This document shows positions 23,598 through 32,211 of a stretch of 44,930 nucleotides of DNA, piece after piece; the first letter of the stretch is position 1; each line of letters opens with the position of its first letter. Location: IMG/VR virus record IMGVR_UViG_3300049793_000100, positions 1 to 44,930 of that record. One strand, 5' to 3'. A model generated the notes under the pieces. It worked only from the letters and a program-made list of their open reading frames with translations, was not told the origin of the DNA and ran no database searches. The DNA comes from a virus. The translations under genes were made by a program, and so were the position numbers.

Positions 23598-23906
23598 ATG
23601 CAAACCATTCCGTTGCAACCTGTTCCATCGCAATCGCTGGCTGTCGTCCTCGGTGGCCAGAACTGTCAACTTCTGATCCGCCAGAAAACGCAAGGGCTCT
23701 TTATCGATATCAATTCGGATGGCGTCGACGTCGTCAATTGCGTGATCGCCCGCGACAGTGTGGGCCTGATGTGCCGCCAATATCTCGGCTTCGTGGGGAA
23801 CCTGATGTTTATCGATACCCAAGGATCGAGCGACCCGCAAGCGCCGGGCCTGGGCTCGCGCTTCCAATTGGTCTATTTCTCGGCGGAAGAATATGCCCTC
23901 GTTTGA
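23598..23906 (+). CDS. Baseplate plug protein
   Basis: 102 residues: QSLAVVLGGQNCQLLIRQKT, GVDVVNCVIARDSVGLMCRQ, YLGFVGNLMFIDTQG and GLGSRFQLVYFSAEEY. This pattern matches the small plug proteins of myoviruses such as Pam3 that close the lumen near the hub. It overlaps the hub gene by 14 bases. Confidence 0.75.
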   Translation: MQTIPLQPVPSQSLAVVLGGQNCQLLIRQKTQGLFIDINSDGVDVVNCVIARDSVGLMCRQYLGFVGNLMFIDTQGSSDPQAPGLGSRFQLVYFSAEEYALV

Positions 23907-24768
23907 ATCTAAAAAGCAGCTTCGCTTTGTGATCACGCTCGGAACCGGCAAATTCGGATCGAGCGCGAATAACGCTATTACGCTGCAGGGCTTCCGCGCG
24001 AGCGCCGATATCGAAAAGGCCGGCGGTATGATGATGTCGACCTTACGCGCCCGTATCTACGGCGTGCGCCAACAGGATATGAACAGCATCACCACCTTGC
24101 AGTGGAAGCCGCGCGCACTGATCCCGAACACCATTGAGGTGTACGCCCTGGACGGCACGGCCGAGACACTGGTATTTGCCGGCAACATCGTCAATGCGTG
24201 GGCCGACTATCAGGGGATGCCCGATGTGTTTTTGCAGATTCAGGCGCAGGCGGCATTCTTCAATGCGTTAAAGCCTGTGCCGCCGCGCAGCTTCAAAGGT
24301 CAAGTCGACGTCGCGTCGGTCATGGGCCAGATTGCGCGCGACCTCGGTTACACGTTCGAAAACAACGGCGTGACGACGCAACTTGTCGACGTCTATCTCG
24401 CCAATACCGGCTTGGAGCAGGCTAAAGACTTGGCGAAGGCTGCCGGCTGCGATCTCTACTTAGACGATAAAATTTTGGCGATCACGCCGCCGAACGCGCC
24501 GCGTAAAAGTGTCATCCCAAAAATTTCGAGCGAAACCGGGCTTATCGGTTACCCTACCTTCGATGGCGTGGGCGTCAACTTCCAATCGCTATTTAATCCG
24601 GCCGTGACCTTCGGCGGAACAATCAAACTCGTGACCGATGTGCAGCAGGCGGCGGGCGATTGGATCGTAACATCAGTATCCCATCGCTTGGAAGCTGAAA
24701 AGCCCGGCGGCGCGTGGTTCTCACAAATTAGAGGGAATGTAAATGGGCTCGCAGTCTCAAGCCGCTGA
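23893..24768 (+). CDS. Baseplate hub protein (gp27/gpD-like)
   Basis: 291 residues. ITLQGFRASADIEKAGGMMM, TLRARIYGVRQQDMNSITTL and VFAGNIVNAWADYQGMPDVF form the first beta domain. VDVASVMGQIARDLGYTFEN and LEQAKDLAKAAGCDLYLDDK form the second, followed by GVGVNFQSLFNPAVTFGG. The pattern is that of phage late-control/hub proteins that hold the spike. It overlaps the spike gene by 26 bases. Confidence 0.8.
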   Translation: MPSFESKKQLRFVITLGTGKFGSSANNAITLQGFRASADIEKAGGMMMSTLRARIYGVRQQDMNSITTLQWKPRALIPNTIEVYALDGTAETLVFAGNIVNAWADYQGMPDVFLQIQAQAAFFNALKPVPPRSFKGQVDVASVMGQIARDLGYTFENNGVTTQLVDVYLANTGLEQAKDLAKAAGCDLYLDDKILAITPPNAPRKSVIPKISSETGLIGYPTFDGVGVNFQSLFNPAVTFGGTIKLVTDVQQAAGDWIVTSVSHRLEAEKPGGAWFSQIRGNVNGLAVSSR

Positions 24769-25528
24769 CGGCATCCCGAGCGGGCAAGCACGGCCGCAAT
24801 CGACCTGGGGCGAATTTAATAATATTTCGTTTCTGGTACAGCAAGCCTTGTCGAAAATGCAGACGGCCACGCTCGTGCGCGTCGACGCTTGCACGAACTC
24901 GGGCGGCGTGTCCCCTGTGGGCTTCGTCGACGTCACGCCACTGGTCAACCAGCTTGACAGCCAGGGCAATCCGATGCCACACGTCACAATCCACAACGTG
25001 CCGTACTTGCGCATGCAAGGCGGCGCCAATGCCGTCATCATCGACCCGCAGCCGGGCGATATCGGCATGTGCGCGTTTGCTTCGCGCGACATCACGAAAG
25101 TAAAAGCGCAAAAGGTACAGTCGAATCCCGGCAGCTTCCGCCAATACAGTTTCGCAGACGCCATGTACTTGGGCGGCATGCTCAATGCGGCGCCGACGCA
25201 ATACGTGCAATTCAGCGCGGCCGGCATCAAATTACATTCCCCCGTGGCGATCATCTTGGAGGCGCCGACCATCGACATCGAATGCGCTACGCTGACCATG
25301 AACGCGAGCGCGGGCGCCACCCTCACGACGCCGACTTTTACGGTCAACGGTCTGACGCACCTGAACGGCAATACGACTGTTGCAGGTGACACGACCGTCA
25401 CGGGTGTGACGGGTATCACTGGTACGCTTGCAGTATCAGGGGACGTGACAGCGAACGGGATCAGCGTGCATAATCACCACCACGGCGGCGTTACTACCGG
25501 CAGCGGCAACACGGGGACACCAGTATGA
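24743..25528 (+). CDS. Baseplate spike protein (gp138 / gpV-like)
   Basis: 261 residues. The N-terminal OB-like part (TATLVRVDACTNSGGVSPVG, VDVTPLVNQLDSQGNPMPHV, AVIIDPQPGDIGMCAFASRD) matches the GP138-type N-terminal domain. The C-terminal part is a repetitive beta helix (LTTPTFTVNGLTHLNGNTTV and on) ending ISVHNHHHGGVTTGSGNTGT. The histidine cluster is the metal-binding apex of trimeric cell-puncturing spikes. Confidence 0.9.
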   Translation: MGSQSQAADGIPSGQARPQSTWGEFNNISFLVQQALSKMQTATLVRVDACTNSGGVSPVGFVDVTPLVNQLDSQGNPMPHVTIHNVPYLRMQGGANAVIIDPQPGDIGMCAFASRDITKVKAQKVQSNPGSFRQYSFADAMYLGGMLNAAPTQYVQFSAAGIKLHSPVAIILEAPTIDIECATLTMNASAGATLTTPTFTVNGLTHLNGNTTVAGDTTVTGVTGITGTLAVSGDVTANGISVHNHHHGGVTTGSGNTGTPV

Positions 25529-25884
25529 CGCGATATAACACATTGCTCTTGGATCAATCGGCTTGGGATTTGATCATTGATAGCGCCGGCAATATCGCCA
25601 CGGCGGCGCCAGAGTACGCGCTGGCGCAAGACGTGGCCAGCGCTGTGCGGCTATTCCTCGGCGAACTGTGGTACGCGGTCGAAAAGGGCATTCCCTATTT
25701 CGAAGATATTTTGGGGCACTTGCCGCCCCCATCGCTGTTGACGGGCTATATTGAGAAAGCGGCGTTGACAGTGCCCGGCGTGGTTTCCGCACAATGTATA
25801 ATCGAGACTTTCCAAGGGCGGGAAGTCACCGGCCAAATTCAATTTATTGACGAAACCGGGGCAGCAAATGGCGTTTTCTTCTAG
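25525..25884 (+). CDS. Baseplate wedge protein, gp25-like
   Basis: 119 residues starting in an ATGA overlap with the spike. The pattern DLIIDSAGNIATAAPEYALA, QDVASAVRLFLGELWYAVEK and GIPYFEDILGHLPP matches gp25/GPW-type wedge proteins that start sheath polymerisation. It overlaps the J-like gene by 17 bases. Confidence 0.85.
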   Translation: MTRYNTLLLDQSAWDLIIDSAGNIATAAPEYALAQDVASAVRLFLGELWYAVEKGIPYFEDILGHLPPPSLLTGYIEKAALTVPGVVSAQCIIETFQGREVTGQIQFIDETGAANGVFF

Positions 25885-27085
25885 CGTTCCACGCATTCAA
25901 TTCACCCTGGCGGGGCTCGTCATTCCGCCCGAGTCCGAAATTTTATCGGGTGTGCAGACGGACATGGATGCCGCGTTTGGCGGCGGCCTGAATCCCGCGC
26001 TCGAAACGCCACAGGGTCAGCTCGCATCGAGCGAAACGGCCATCATTGGTGACAAAAATAACGAGCTGGCTTACGTCGTCAATCAGGTCGACCCCCGCTA
26101 CGCCGAGGGGCGCTTTCAGGATGCCATCGGCCGCATTTACTTCCTGGCCCGAAAGCCCGCGATCCCTACGGCCGTGACCGCCACGCTCAACGGTCTGCCC
26201 GGCACGGTCATCCCTGTTGGTACGCTGGCGCAAGACACGAGCGGCAACACGTATGCCAGCTCGGGCACAGTGGTCATTGGCGCAGGCGGGGTCGTCAACG
26301 CTGAATTCCAAAACCTTGTCGACGGGCCGATCCCGTGCGCAACGGGCACGCTTACCTTGGTCTATCAGGCCATCGCAGGATGGGACGCGATCACCAATGC
26401 CGACGAAGGCACGCCGGGCAGCCTGGTCGAAAGCCGGGCCGATTTCGAATACCGGCGCGCAAACTCCGTCGCCCTCAATGCTCACGGCACGCCGAATTCG
26501 ATCTACGCCGAAGTGTTCAACATTGATGACGTGATTGACGTCTATGTCAAAGACAATCCGGCCGGCACGACCGTGCTTACCGGCGCCACGAATTATCCGA
26601 TGCTTCCGCACTCGGTCTATGTGGCCGCTGTGGGCGGCACCGATGCACAAGTAGCCGATGCTATCTGGCGGAAAAAGGATGTCGGCTGCGATTACAACGG
26701 CAATACTTCGGTGACCGTGACCGACCCGAGCGGCTACAATTACCCGCCGCCGTCATACGTCGTGAAGTTCGAGCGCCCTATCGCGCTGCCGATCCTGTTC
26801 GCCGTCGAAATTGCCAACGATCCCGGCTTGCCCGCAAATATCGTTGCGCTCGTCAAGGCGGCCATTATCGCCAGGTTTAACGGCGTCGACGGATCGGCCC
26901 GCGAGCGCATCGGTTCGCGCATCCTGGCCAGTAGCTACTACGCCCCAATCGTCCGTGTAGCCTCTACCGTTTCGCTGATCAGCGTGCAAATCGGAACTGT
27001 GACCGCCACGCTGCAGCAAGTGCTTGTCGGGATTGACCAGCGGCCGACGCTCGACCCTGACGATATCGAAGTTACTTTGGTCTGA
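25868..27085 (+). CDS. Baseplate J-like protein
   Basis: ATG 25868 gives MAFSSSVPRIQFTLAGLVIP; 405 residues. QLASSETAIIGDKNNELAYV, VDPRYAEGRFQDAIGRIYFL, EGTPGSLVESRADFEYRRAN and PLPHSVYVAAVGGTDAQ-like text (LPHSVYVAAVGGTDAQVADA) are typical of the baseplate J/gp47 family, which links wedge units into the ring. Length is normal. Confidence 0.9.
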   Translation: MAFSSSVPRIQFTLAGLVIPPESEILSGVQTDMDAAFGGGLNPALETPQGQLASSETAIIGDKNNELAYVVNQVDPRYAEGRFQDAIGRIYFLARKPAIPTAVTATLNGLPGTVIPVGTLAQDTSGNTYASSGTVVIGAGGVVNAEFQNLVDGPIPCATGTLTLVYQAIAGWDAITNADEGTPGSLVESRADFEYRRANSVALNAHGTPNSIYAEVFNIDDVIDVYVKDNPAGTTVLTGATNYPMLPHSVYVAAVGGTDAQVADAIWRKKDVGCDYNGNTSVTVTDPSGYNYPPPSYVVKFERPIALPILFAVEIANDPGLPANIVALVKAAIIARFNGVDGSARERIGSRILASSYYAPIVRVASTVSLISVQIGTVTATLQQVLVGIDQRPTLDPDDIEVTLV

Positions 27086-27092
27086 CGCTGCC

Positions 27093-27725
27093 ATGATTGA
27101 CGTAGAAAAAACAATTATCAGCCAGTATGGGAATTCGGCGGCAATCACACAATTGATTGCCGGCATGAATGCGTATATCGACCCTCGCGCCGATATCGAT
27201 AATTTCTTTAACTTCGTTTGGAATGTCGACACGGCGCAAGGGTTCGGCCTGGATATTTGGGGGGCTATCGTCAACGTCGGGCGCGACGTGACAATTCCCG
27301 AAGTGCTGACGTATTTCGGTTTTAGCGAAGCTGGCGACGCCGAGCCGTTCGGGCAGCAATCATTCTTCAATAGCACCGCGTCATCGAATACCTATCGCCT
27401 GGGCGATGATGTTTATCGCGTGCTGATCCTTTCGAAAGCGTTGGCGAATATCTCGGACAGCACCGCCGCCAGCTTGAATAGGCTGCTGCAAAATCTGTTC
27501 CCCGGCCGGGGACGCGCATACGTTCTTGACTCGGGCGGGATGAAAATTCAATACACCTTCGAGTTTCTGTTAGAGCCGTTCGAATATTCAGTGCTGACCC
27601 AATCGGAAGTGATCCCGAACCCGGCAGGCGTCGGCTCGGTTATACTCCAAGTCGATGTGGGGTCAACGTTCGGGTTTATGGAAGCTGGCGGCCAGCCCTT
27701 CGGTCAAGGTGTATTTTTTATATAA
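27093..27725 (+). CDS. Baseplate protein (DUF2612)
   Basis: 210 residues from ATG 27093. The block FNFVWNVDTAQGFGLDIWGA followed by IVNVGRDVTIP, and YRVLILSKALANISDSTAAS with NRLLQNLFPGRGRAYVLDSG, identify DUF2612, the partner that follows J-like proteins and corresponds to gp48/tail protein I. It connects wedge to tail fibre. Confidence 0.85.
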   Translation: MIDVEKTIISQYGNSAAITQLIAGMNAYIDPRADIDNFFNFVWNVDTAQGFGLDIWGAIVNVGRDVTIPEVLTYFGFSEAGDAEPFGQQSFFNSTASSNTYRLGDDVYRVLILSKALANISDSTAASLNRLLQNLFPGRGRAYVLDSGGMKIQYTFEFLLEPFEYSVLTQSEVIPNPAGVGSVILQVDVGSTFGFMEAGGQPFGQGVFFI

Positions 27726-27736
27726 TAGAGGCAGAT

Positions 27737-30085
27737 ATGCAATCAACGAACCAGCCGGATAAAGTCTCAACCCCATTTGCTGACATCGGCGTCAAGCGTC
27801 CAATTCCCGAAGCGTCCCAAATCGGTATCACCGATGGTGCGGCATCGTTCACGGACGGCTTTCCGCCAAAGACTTTCTTGCCGCTCGCAGTGGGCGGCGT
27901 TCCGCCGGCCGGCGAAGATTTCAACGGCATTCTGTTCCTGATCACGGCTATTCAACAATGGCAATCGGCTGGCGGCGGCTTCAAGTACGACGCCACTTTT
28001 GCGACCGATATCGGCGGGTATCCGAAGGGTGCGCGGCTGGATAATGCAACGCACGATGATATCTGGATTAACACGGTCGAGGACAACACCACGAATCCCG
28101 ATACGGGCGGCGCGGGATGGGTTGCGCTGTCGGAACTCGGCAAGTTCAAAGCGACCGGCGTCGGCTCCATCAACATCATTGATTGCGGCGCGAAAGGCGA
28201 CAACAGTCACGACGATTATCCGGCATACGTGCTGGCTAAAACGCTGATCGGCAGCGGGCGCATTGTGTGGCCGAACACGTCGGTCAACATCTACAATCTG
28301 ACCAGCTATCCAAATGCCGCCGACATTCTGGAAGGCCCATTGCTCGATGTGGCGGAAGGCGTCATTATCAATATTCCGCAGGCGCTGGGGCTGGATGCGA
28401 CTTACGGCAACGGGTCGATTCGCGTCGTGCGCGCGACTCGCTTTCATCAGTCGGTCAAGGACGTGACGTTCTATGCATCCCCTCAATCGAGCGAACACGT
28501 GCAAGAGCGCACGCAATGGCCTACCGTGTCGGAAGCTGACCGCGCCAGCGTTACGGCCATCGATTGCACCGTGGCGACCCTGGGCAACATGAAGCCCAAG
28601 AAAATCGATTGGGACGTGCCGACCGATGTTTTCGTAACGGATGCGTTCACGTCGACGACCACGAATACCGCCGTGTGCAGCACGGTAGGTGGTCAACTAC
28701 ACCTGGGCATGATCGACTTGGAACCGGGCGAAGCCGTAAGCGCCAGTTTCGCCGGCTATACCGCGAGTTCCATCGGTTTCGCAATCATTCATTGCGAGGG
28801 CGGGTACTACGGCATGTATGGCAGCAACGTCAACGGCATCCTGACGACGTTCTATAAATTGTCCGGTGTTGCTCGCCCGACCCCGGTTGCACTCACGCCA
28901 GAAACTTACCAGCACGCCAGTTACTTCCCGCTCGCGTCGGTGATGACTATCAAGAAACTGGACGCCCGCCACGCGGCGTTTTGCCTGAACGGCGTTGCAG
29001 TCTATACCGTGGAAACCGCGAGCGATATTATCTCGGCAGGCTTCGGCAATTATCCGGTTTCGTCGTCGACGCTGACGCTGGTCGACGTCATGAAGCATTC
29101 GAACTTGCGCCCCCTGAACGGAATGACGGGCATCAACCTGGCCGTGTTCGGCGACTCGATCACTGCTGGCGACGGCGCACAGCACGTCTACGGCTGCTGG
29201 CCTGAACAGCTCAAAGCGAATTTTGACGGCGCTGCCGGCCTGCGAATCAAGACCGTTCAAAATTACGCTGTGCCTGGTGCGACCACGGGCGCGCAAAAAG
29301 TGCTTTGCACCTCGTTGGCCATCGCCGACGCCAATATCGTTCTTGCGCTGCTCGGCACCAACGATATTCAGGGCGGCATTTCGGTTGCCTCGTTCTTGTC
29401 GTCCATCGGCGAAATGATCGACACTTGCGTTGCTGCGGGCAAGCCGATCATCTTCGGTATCCCACCAATGTTTTACGGCATGGTGCAGGCAAGCGGGCGT
29501 GGCAACAACACGCTGAACTACGAATTGGGCGCACCTTACCGCACCGGCCTGATGCGCCTGTGTGCATCCCGTGGCGTCAAGTGTATCGACACTCTCGGCG
29601 GCTTGGGTCCGATTCTTGCGACCTATCTTGACGCAAGTTTCAGTCAAGACCCCCTGGTGTATGACAACGTGCATCCGTCGTTCTTCGGCCGCAAGATGCT
29701 CGCGCAACTGTTCGGCAATGCGATCCTGGGCGAAATCGCCAAGAATACAGCCGTGGCCGAATTTGGGACGTTGCTCCCTACTTCCGGTTTGGCCGCAGGA
29801 TCGCTGTTCACGACCGAACCGGGGCGGTTAAGCCTCAACCAAAACGTTGGTATTACCAGCGTGTCGGGGGTGATCGATATTCTTTCGGGCATCGCTGACG
29901 GCACGATTATCTACACTCTGCCCGAACGCGCCTGGCCTGACCGTTCCCGCCGGTTCATTGAAGGCACCAGCGTCGGCGTTACGACATGCCTGCTCACTGT
30001 TGGCACGACGGGCGCGATTCGTATCTACGGGGCGCCTGCTGCCGGCGGCTATGTGAACCTTGAAATGACTTACGCAACGCGTTAA
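27737..30085 (+). CDS. Tail fibre/receptor-binding protein with SGNH esterase domain
   Basis: 782 residues. The N-terminus (ADIGVKRPIPEASQIGITDG, FPPKTFLPLAVGGVPPAGED) is the common virion-attachment part of fibres. A beta-helix start follows (IIDCGAKGDNSHDDYPAYVL). From about residue 465 is an SGNH hydrolase: FGDSITAG (Ser about 474), LGTNDI (Asn about 540) and YDNVHPS (Asp about 641, His about 644). Such domains deacetylate surface polysaccharides. The protein is probably the host-range determinant, with enzymatic trimming of O-antigen or capsule. The substrate cannot be read from sequence. Confidence 0.85.
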   Translation: MQSTNQPDKVSTPFADIGVKRPIPEASQIGITDGAASFTDGFPPKTFLPLAVGGVPPAGEDFNGILFLITAIQQWQSAGGGFKYDATFATDIGGYPKGARLDNATHDDIWINTVEDNTTNPDTGGAGWVALSELGKFKATGVGSINIIDCGAKGDNSHDDYPAYVLAKTLIGSGRIVWPNTSVNIYNLTSYPNAADILEGPLLDVAEGVIINIPQALGLDATYGNGSIRVVRATRFHQSVKDVTFYASPQSSEHVQERTQWPTVSEADRASVTAIDCTVATLGNMKPKKIDWDVPTDVFVTDAFTSTTTNTAVCSTVGGQLHLGMIDLEPGEAVSASFAGYTASSIGFAIIHCEGGYYGMYGSNVNGILTTFYKLSGVARPTPVALTPETYQHASYFPLASVMTIKKLDARHAAFCLNGVAVYTVETASDIISAGFGNYPVSSSTLTLVDVMKHSNLRPLNGMTGINLAVFGDSITAGDGAQHVYGCWPEQLKANFDGAAGLRIKTVQNYAVPGATTGAQKVLCTSLAIADANIVLALLGTNDIQGGISVASFLSSIGEMIDTCVAAGKPIIFGIPPMFYGMVQASGRGNNTLNYELGAPYRTGLMRLCASRGVKCIDTLGGLGPILATYLDASFSQDPLVYDNVHPSFFGRKMLAQLFGNAILGEIAKNTAVAEFGTLLPTSGLAAGSLFTTEPGRLSLNQNVGITSVSGVIDILSGIADGTIIYTLPERAWPDRSRRFIEGTSVGVTTCLLTVGTTGAIRIYGAPAAGGYVNLEMTYATR

Positions 30086-30095
30086 GGGGCCGACA

Positions 30096-30401
30096 ATGGA
30101 TCAAACAGTAATTAACGCTGTAATTGGTGTAGTCATGGCCTGCGGCGGTATCGCAACGGGCGCGTTGGGTTGGTGGGCGCGCACCATGTGGGACCAAGGC
30201 AAAGAGAACGCCGACCGCATCACCAAACTTGAATTGACCGTGGCGCGGGACTACGTATCGAACCCAGAATTGTCGGCAGTGGTCAAGGACATCAAGGACG
30301 TTCTTGTTGCCGCCGTGGGCGACCTACGGGAAGACATCAAAGATATCGGTAAGCGCGTGGACGGCCTGACCCAACATCGGCGCGCAGGTGATCCATCATG
30401 A
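30096..30401 (+). CDS. Membrane-anchored coiled-coil protein, possible holin partner
   Basis: 101 residues with one membrane span (INAVIGVVMACGGIATGALG, about residues 6-25) followed by a charged helix (RITKLELTVARDYVSNPELS, VVKDIKDVLVAAVGDLREDI). This TM-plus-coiled-coil plan is common immediately before endolysin genes. It may be an antiholin- or XhlA-like protein. It overlaps the endolysin start by ATGA. Confidence 0.65.
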   Translation: MDQTVINAVIGVVMACGGIATGALGWWARTMWDQGKENADRITKLELTVARDYVSNPELSAVVKDIKDVLVAAVGDLREDIKDIGKRVDGLTQHRRAGDPS

Positions 30402-30886
30402 CGCCGCAAGAATTACTTGATGCAGCGATCATCCCGGCGCTCACTTTCCTAAAGCTTGATAGCCTGGCCGCTCGTCATGAAATGCTGGCTATCGCGCTGC
30501 AAGAGTCGGGCATCGAGCATCGTCGCCAGGTCATTGCAGACGGCCGGGAGGCTGGCCCGGCGGTTTCGTTCTGGCAGTTCGAGCAGGGCGGCGGCTGCAA
30601 GGGCGTTCTGTCGCATCCTGCCACTGCGCAGCGCATGCGGCTCGCCTGTATGGAACGTGGCGTTCTGGCGACCCCCGCAACGCTTTGGGAAGCCATGAAG
30701 AGCGATGACGTTCTCGGGGCATGTGCGGCCCGCCTGCTGCTCTATACGCTCCCTGGCCAGCTCCCCAAAGCGTCAGTCGACGGATGGGCGCAATATGTCG
30801 CCGCGTGGCGGCCGGGCAAGCCCAAGCCCGATACGTGGGCGGCGCACTGGCAGACTGCGGGCGAAGTAGTCCGGGGGTTCGTGTGA
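30398..30886 (+). CDS. Endolysin (lysozyme-like)
   Basis: 162 residues. The block LAIALQESGIEHRRQ (about residues 29-43) followed by AGPAVSFWQFEQGGGCKGVL has the Glu-Ser-Gly and WQFE pattern of lysozyme/transglycosylase-fold phage lysins, the Glu in QESG being the likely catalytic acid. No signal peptide, so holin-dependent export is expected. The lysis-cassette context supports the call. Confidence 0.75.
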   Translation: MTPQELLDAAIIPALTFLKLDSLAARHEMLAIALQESGIEHRRQVIADGREAGPAVSFWQFEQGGGCKGVLSHPATAQRMRLACMERGVLATPATLWEAMKSDDVLGACAARLLLYTLPGQLPKASVDGWAQYVAAWRPGKPKPDTWAAHWQTAGEVVRGFV

Positions 30887-31233
30887 AAATTGATTGGATG
30901 CTGACCATTCTCGCGTCGTGCGCTGTCGTCGTTGTCGTTTCATTCTGGCAGGCGCACCGCCGGCCGGGGTTCGATTTCAATGCCTTCGATTTAGTGACGG
31001 AAAACGGCAAGGTCAGCAACGAGAAATTTACTTTCATGTGCGCGTTTGCCATGACAACATGGCTGATGGTGGACTTGCACCTAAAAGGGAAAATGACCGA
31101 AGGGTATTTGGGCCTGTATATTGCCGCATGGGTAGGCCCGCTGGTTGCGAAAGTCATTTTCAAAAAGACCGACATGCCCGGCACAATCACGGCGTCGAAA
31201 AGTAGCGAAACTATCACAACGACGGGACAATAA
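30883..31233 (+). CDS. Putative holin, 116 aa, multiple TM
   Basis: GTG 30883 overlaps the endolysin stop (GTGA). Three hydrophobic segments are visible: MLTILASCAVVVVVSFW (about 6-22), FTFMCAFAMTTWLMVDL (about 51-67) and YLGLYIAAWVGPLVAKVI (about 75-92), then a polar tail. Size, topology and place between endolysin and spanin suggest a holin, although the family is not one I can name. Confidence 0.65.
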   Translation: MKIDWMLTILASCAVVVVVSFWQAHRRPGFDFNAFDLVTENGKVSNEKFTFMCAFAMTTWLMVDLHLKGKMTEGYLGLYIAAWVGPLVAKVIFKKTDMPGTITASKSSETITTTGQ

Positions 31234-31234
31234 A

Positions 31235-31729
31235 ATGAACAAAATAATCAGTCGCATTGTCGCAAACCCCGCTGTGCTATTGTGGCTAGTATTGGCGGCG
31301 TTTGTGTGCGGGTCGATATTGGCCGGCGGCGCCGCATGGAAATTTCAAGGCATGCGCCTGGACGCGACCAAAGCCGAGTACAAAGGCTTCGTGGCCACAG
31401 TCAAGGCGCAAGGGGAGGCTGCGCAGACCGTGGCTAAAGCGCAAGCCGAGCGCGACAAAAAATTAAAGGAAGGGATCGACCGTGAACATCAAACTGATAT
31501 CGCTCGCCTTACTGCTGACAATCAGCGGTTGCGCAACGAACGTGCCCATACCAATTACGTGCCCGCCGCCCCCGCCGGTTCCCGAAGTCCTAACCTCGCC
31601 TGTTTCGACCGAACCGAGCTTGAACGAGCGCTTCAACAGTTTGACAAAGGAATTTCGGGCATCCTTGGTGAAGGCGACGCGGCAACAGTAGGGCTCAATA
31701 CTGCGCGGACGTGGGCTCAGTCAAAGTAG
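31235..31729 (+). CDS. Inner-membrane spanin (Rz-like)
   Basis: 164 residues from ATG 31235. An N-terminal membrane anchor (VLLWLVLAAFVCGSILAGGA) is followed by a long charged helix (AEYKGFVATVKAQGEAAQTV through ADNQRLRNERAH), the classic i-spanin plan. A complete second spanin gene is embedded in another frame (31482-31691). Together they fuse inner and outer membranes at lysis, which implies a Gram-negative host. Confidence 0.85.
   Translation: MNKIISRIVANPAVLLWLVLAAFVCGSILAGGAAWKFQGMRLDATKAEYKGFVATVKAQGEAAQTVAKAQAERDKKLKEGIDREHQTDIARLTADNQRLRNERAHTNYVPAAPAGSRSPNLACFDRTELERALQQFDKGISGILGEGDAATVGLNTARTWAQSK
31482..31691 (+). CDS. Outer-membrane lipoprotein spanin (Rz1-like), embedded
   Basis: GTG 31482 follows AAGGAAGGG (31466-31474). 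The 69-residue product has a lipoprotein signal (IKLISLALLLTISGC, Cys at residue 17) and a proline-rich segment (ITCPPPPPVPEV), exactly as in Rz1. It lies entirely inside the i-spanin gene in the +1 frame, as in lambda and Bcep781-type phages. Confidence 0.9.
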   Translation: MNIKLISLALLLTISGCATNVPIPITCPPPPPVPEVLTSPVSTEPSLNERFNSLTKEFRASLVKATRQQ

Positions 31730-31832
31730 CCCGTTCCATGGCAACGGCGTCGTCGACGTCCATTTTCCCGACGACGCCCAGCAACACTAGCACGGCCAGT
31801 ATGCAAAGTGCATCTTTCAAGTTTTCCATCAT
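31695..31832 (-). CDS. Small membrane protein, 45 aa
   Basis: The start overlaps the upstream stop (ATGATGG, ATGA type). There is one hydrophobic segment (LCILAVLVLLGVVG) and an acidic tail (MDVDDAVAMERA). The 3' end overlaps the spanin gene tail to tail by 35 bases. Last gene of the minus-strand cassette. Function unknown. Confidence 0.5.
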   Translation of the reverse strand: MMENLKDALCILAVLVLLGVVGKMDVDDAVAMERATLTEPTSAQY

Positions 31833-32134
31833 TCCCCCGTTCGATCCAAAAATACCCGATAGGCAGCCTGCATACCGCGCAGACCTCCCCCGGAATTGTC
31901 GTACACCTTCGCCATGTCGGCCGCCAACTGCATAGGAAGGGTGACGGGGCGCGAATCCCGGCCCGTGGCGCCCTTTTCGGCAGCCTGTGCGGCACTTTCC
32001 TTGCATACCCTCAGTCGCGCGTCGTAGCGGCCACATTGCGGCGGCTCAGGGTCGTTCGTGTCCCAAGCCAGCCCGCAAGGTCCGCATTGCGTCTGATCGC
32101 CGTATTGCCTGGCGTGGCAAGCGCGGCGGTTCAT
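31829..32134 (-). CDS. Zinc-knuckle protein, 101 aa
   Basis: The N-terminal part is Cys-rich (MNRRACHARQYGD, CGPCGLAWDTNDPEPPQC), compatible with one zinc site. The C-terminal part RPVTLPMQLAADMAKVYDNS then GLRGMQAAYRVFLDR is a helical segment seen in similar proteins of other phages. Start and stop are joined to neighbours by TAATG and ATGA overlaps. Function unknown. Confidence 0.65.
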   Translation of the reverse strand: MNRRACHARQYGDQTQCGPCGLAWDTNDPEPPQCGRYDARLRVCKESAAQAAEKGATGRDSRPVTLPMQLAADMAKVYDNSGGGLRGMQAAYRVFLDRTGE

Positions 32135-32211
32135 TATTCACCCGAGCGGAAAATACAGGCCAGCCAAAAGCCGATCACAATGCCAATGCTCAGCGCGGCG
32201 ACGATGCTCAT
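32134..32211 (-). CDS. Tiny membrane peptide, 25 aa
   Basis: The frame from ATG 32211 to TAA 32134 encodes MSIVAALSIGIVIGFWLACI followed by FRSGE, a single membrane span with a short polar end. It is coupled on both sides (ATGA with the HTH gene, TAATG with the zinc-knuckle gene). A probable real gene of unknown role. Confidence 0.5.
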   Translation of the reverse strand: MSIVAALSIGIVIGFWLACIFRSGE

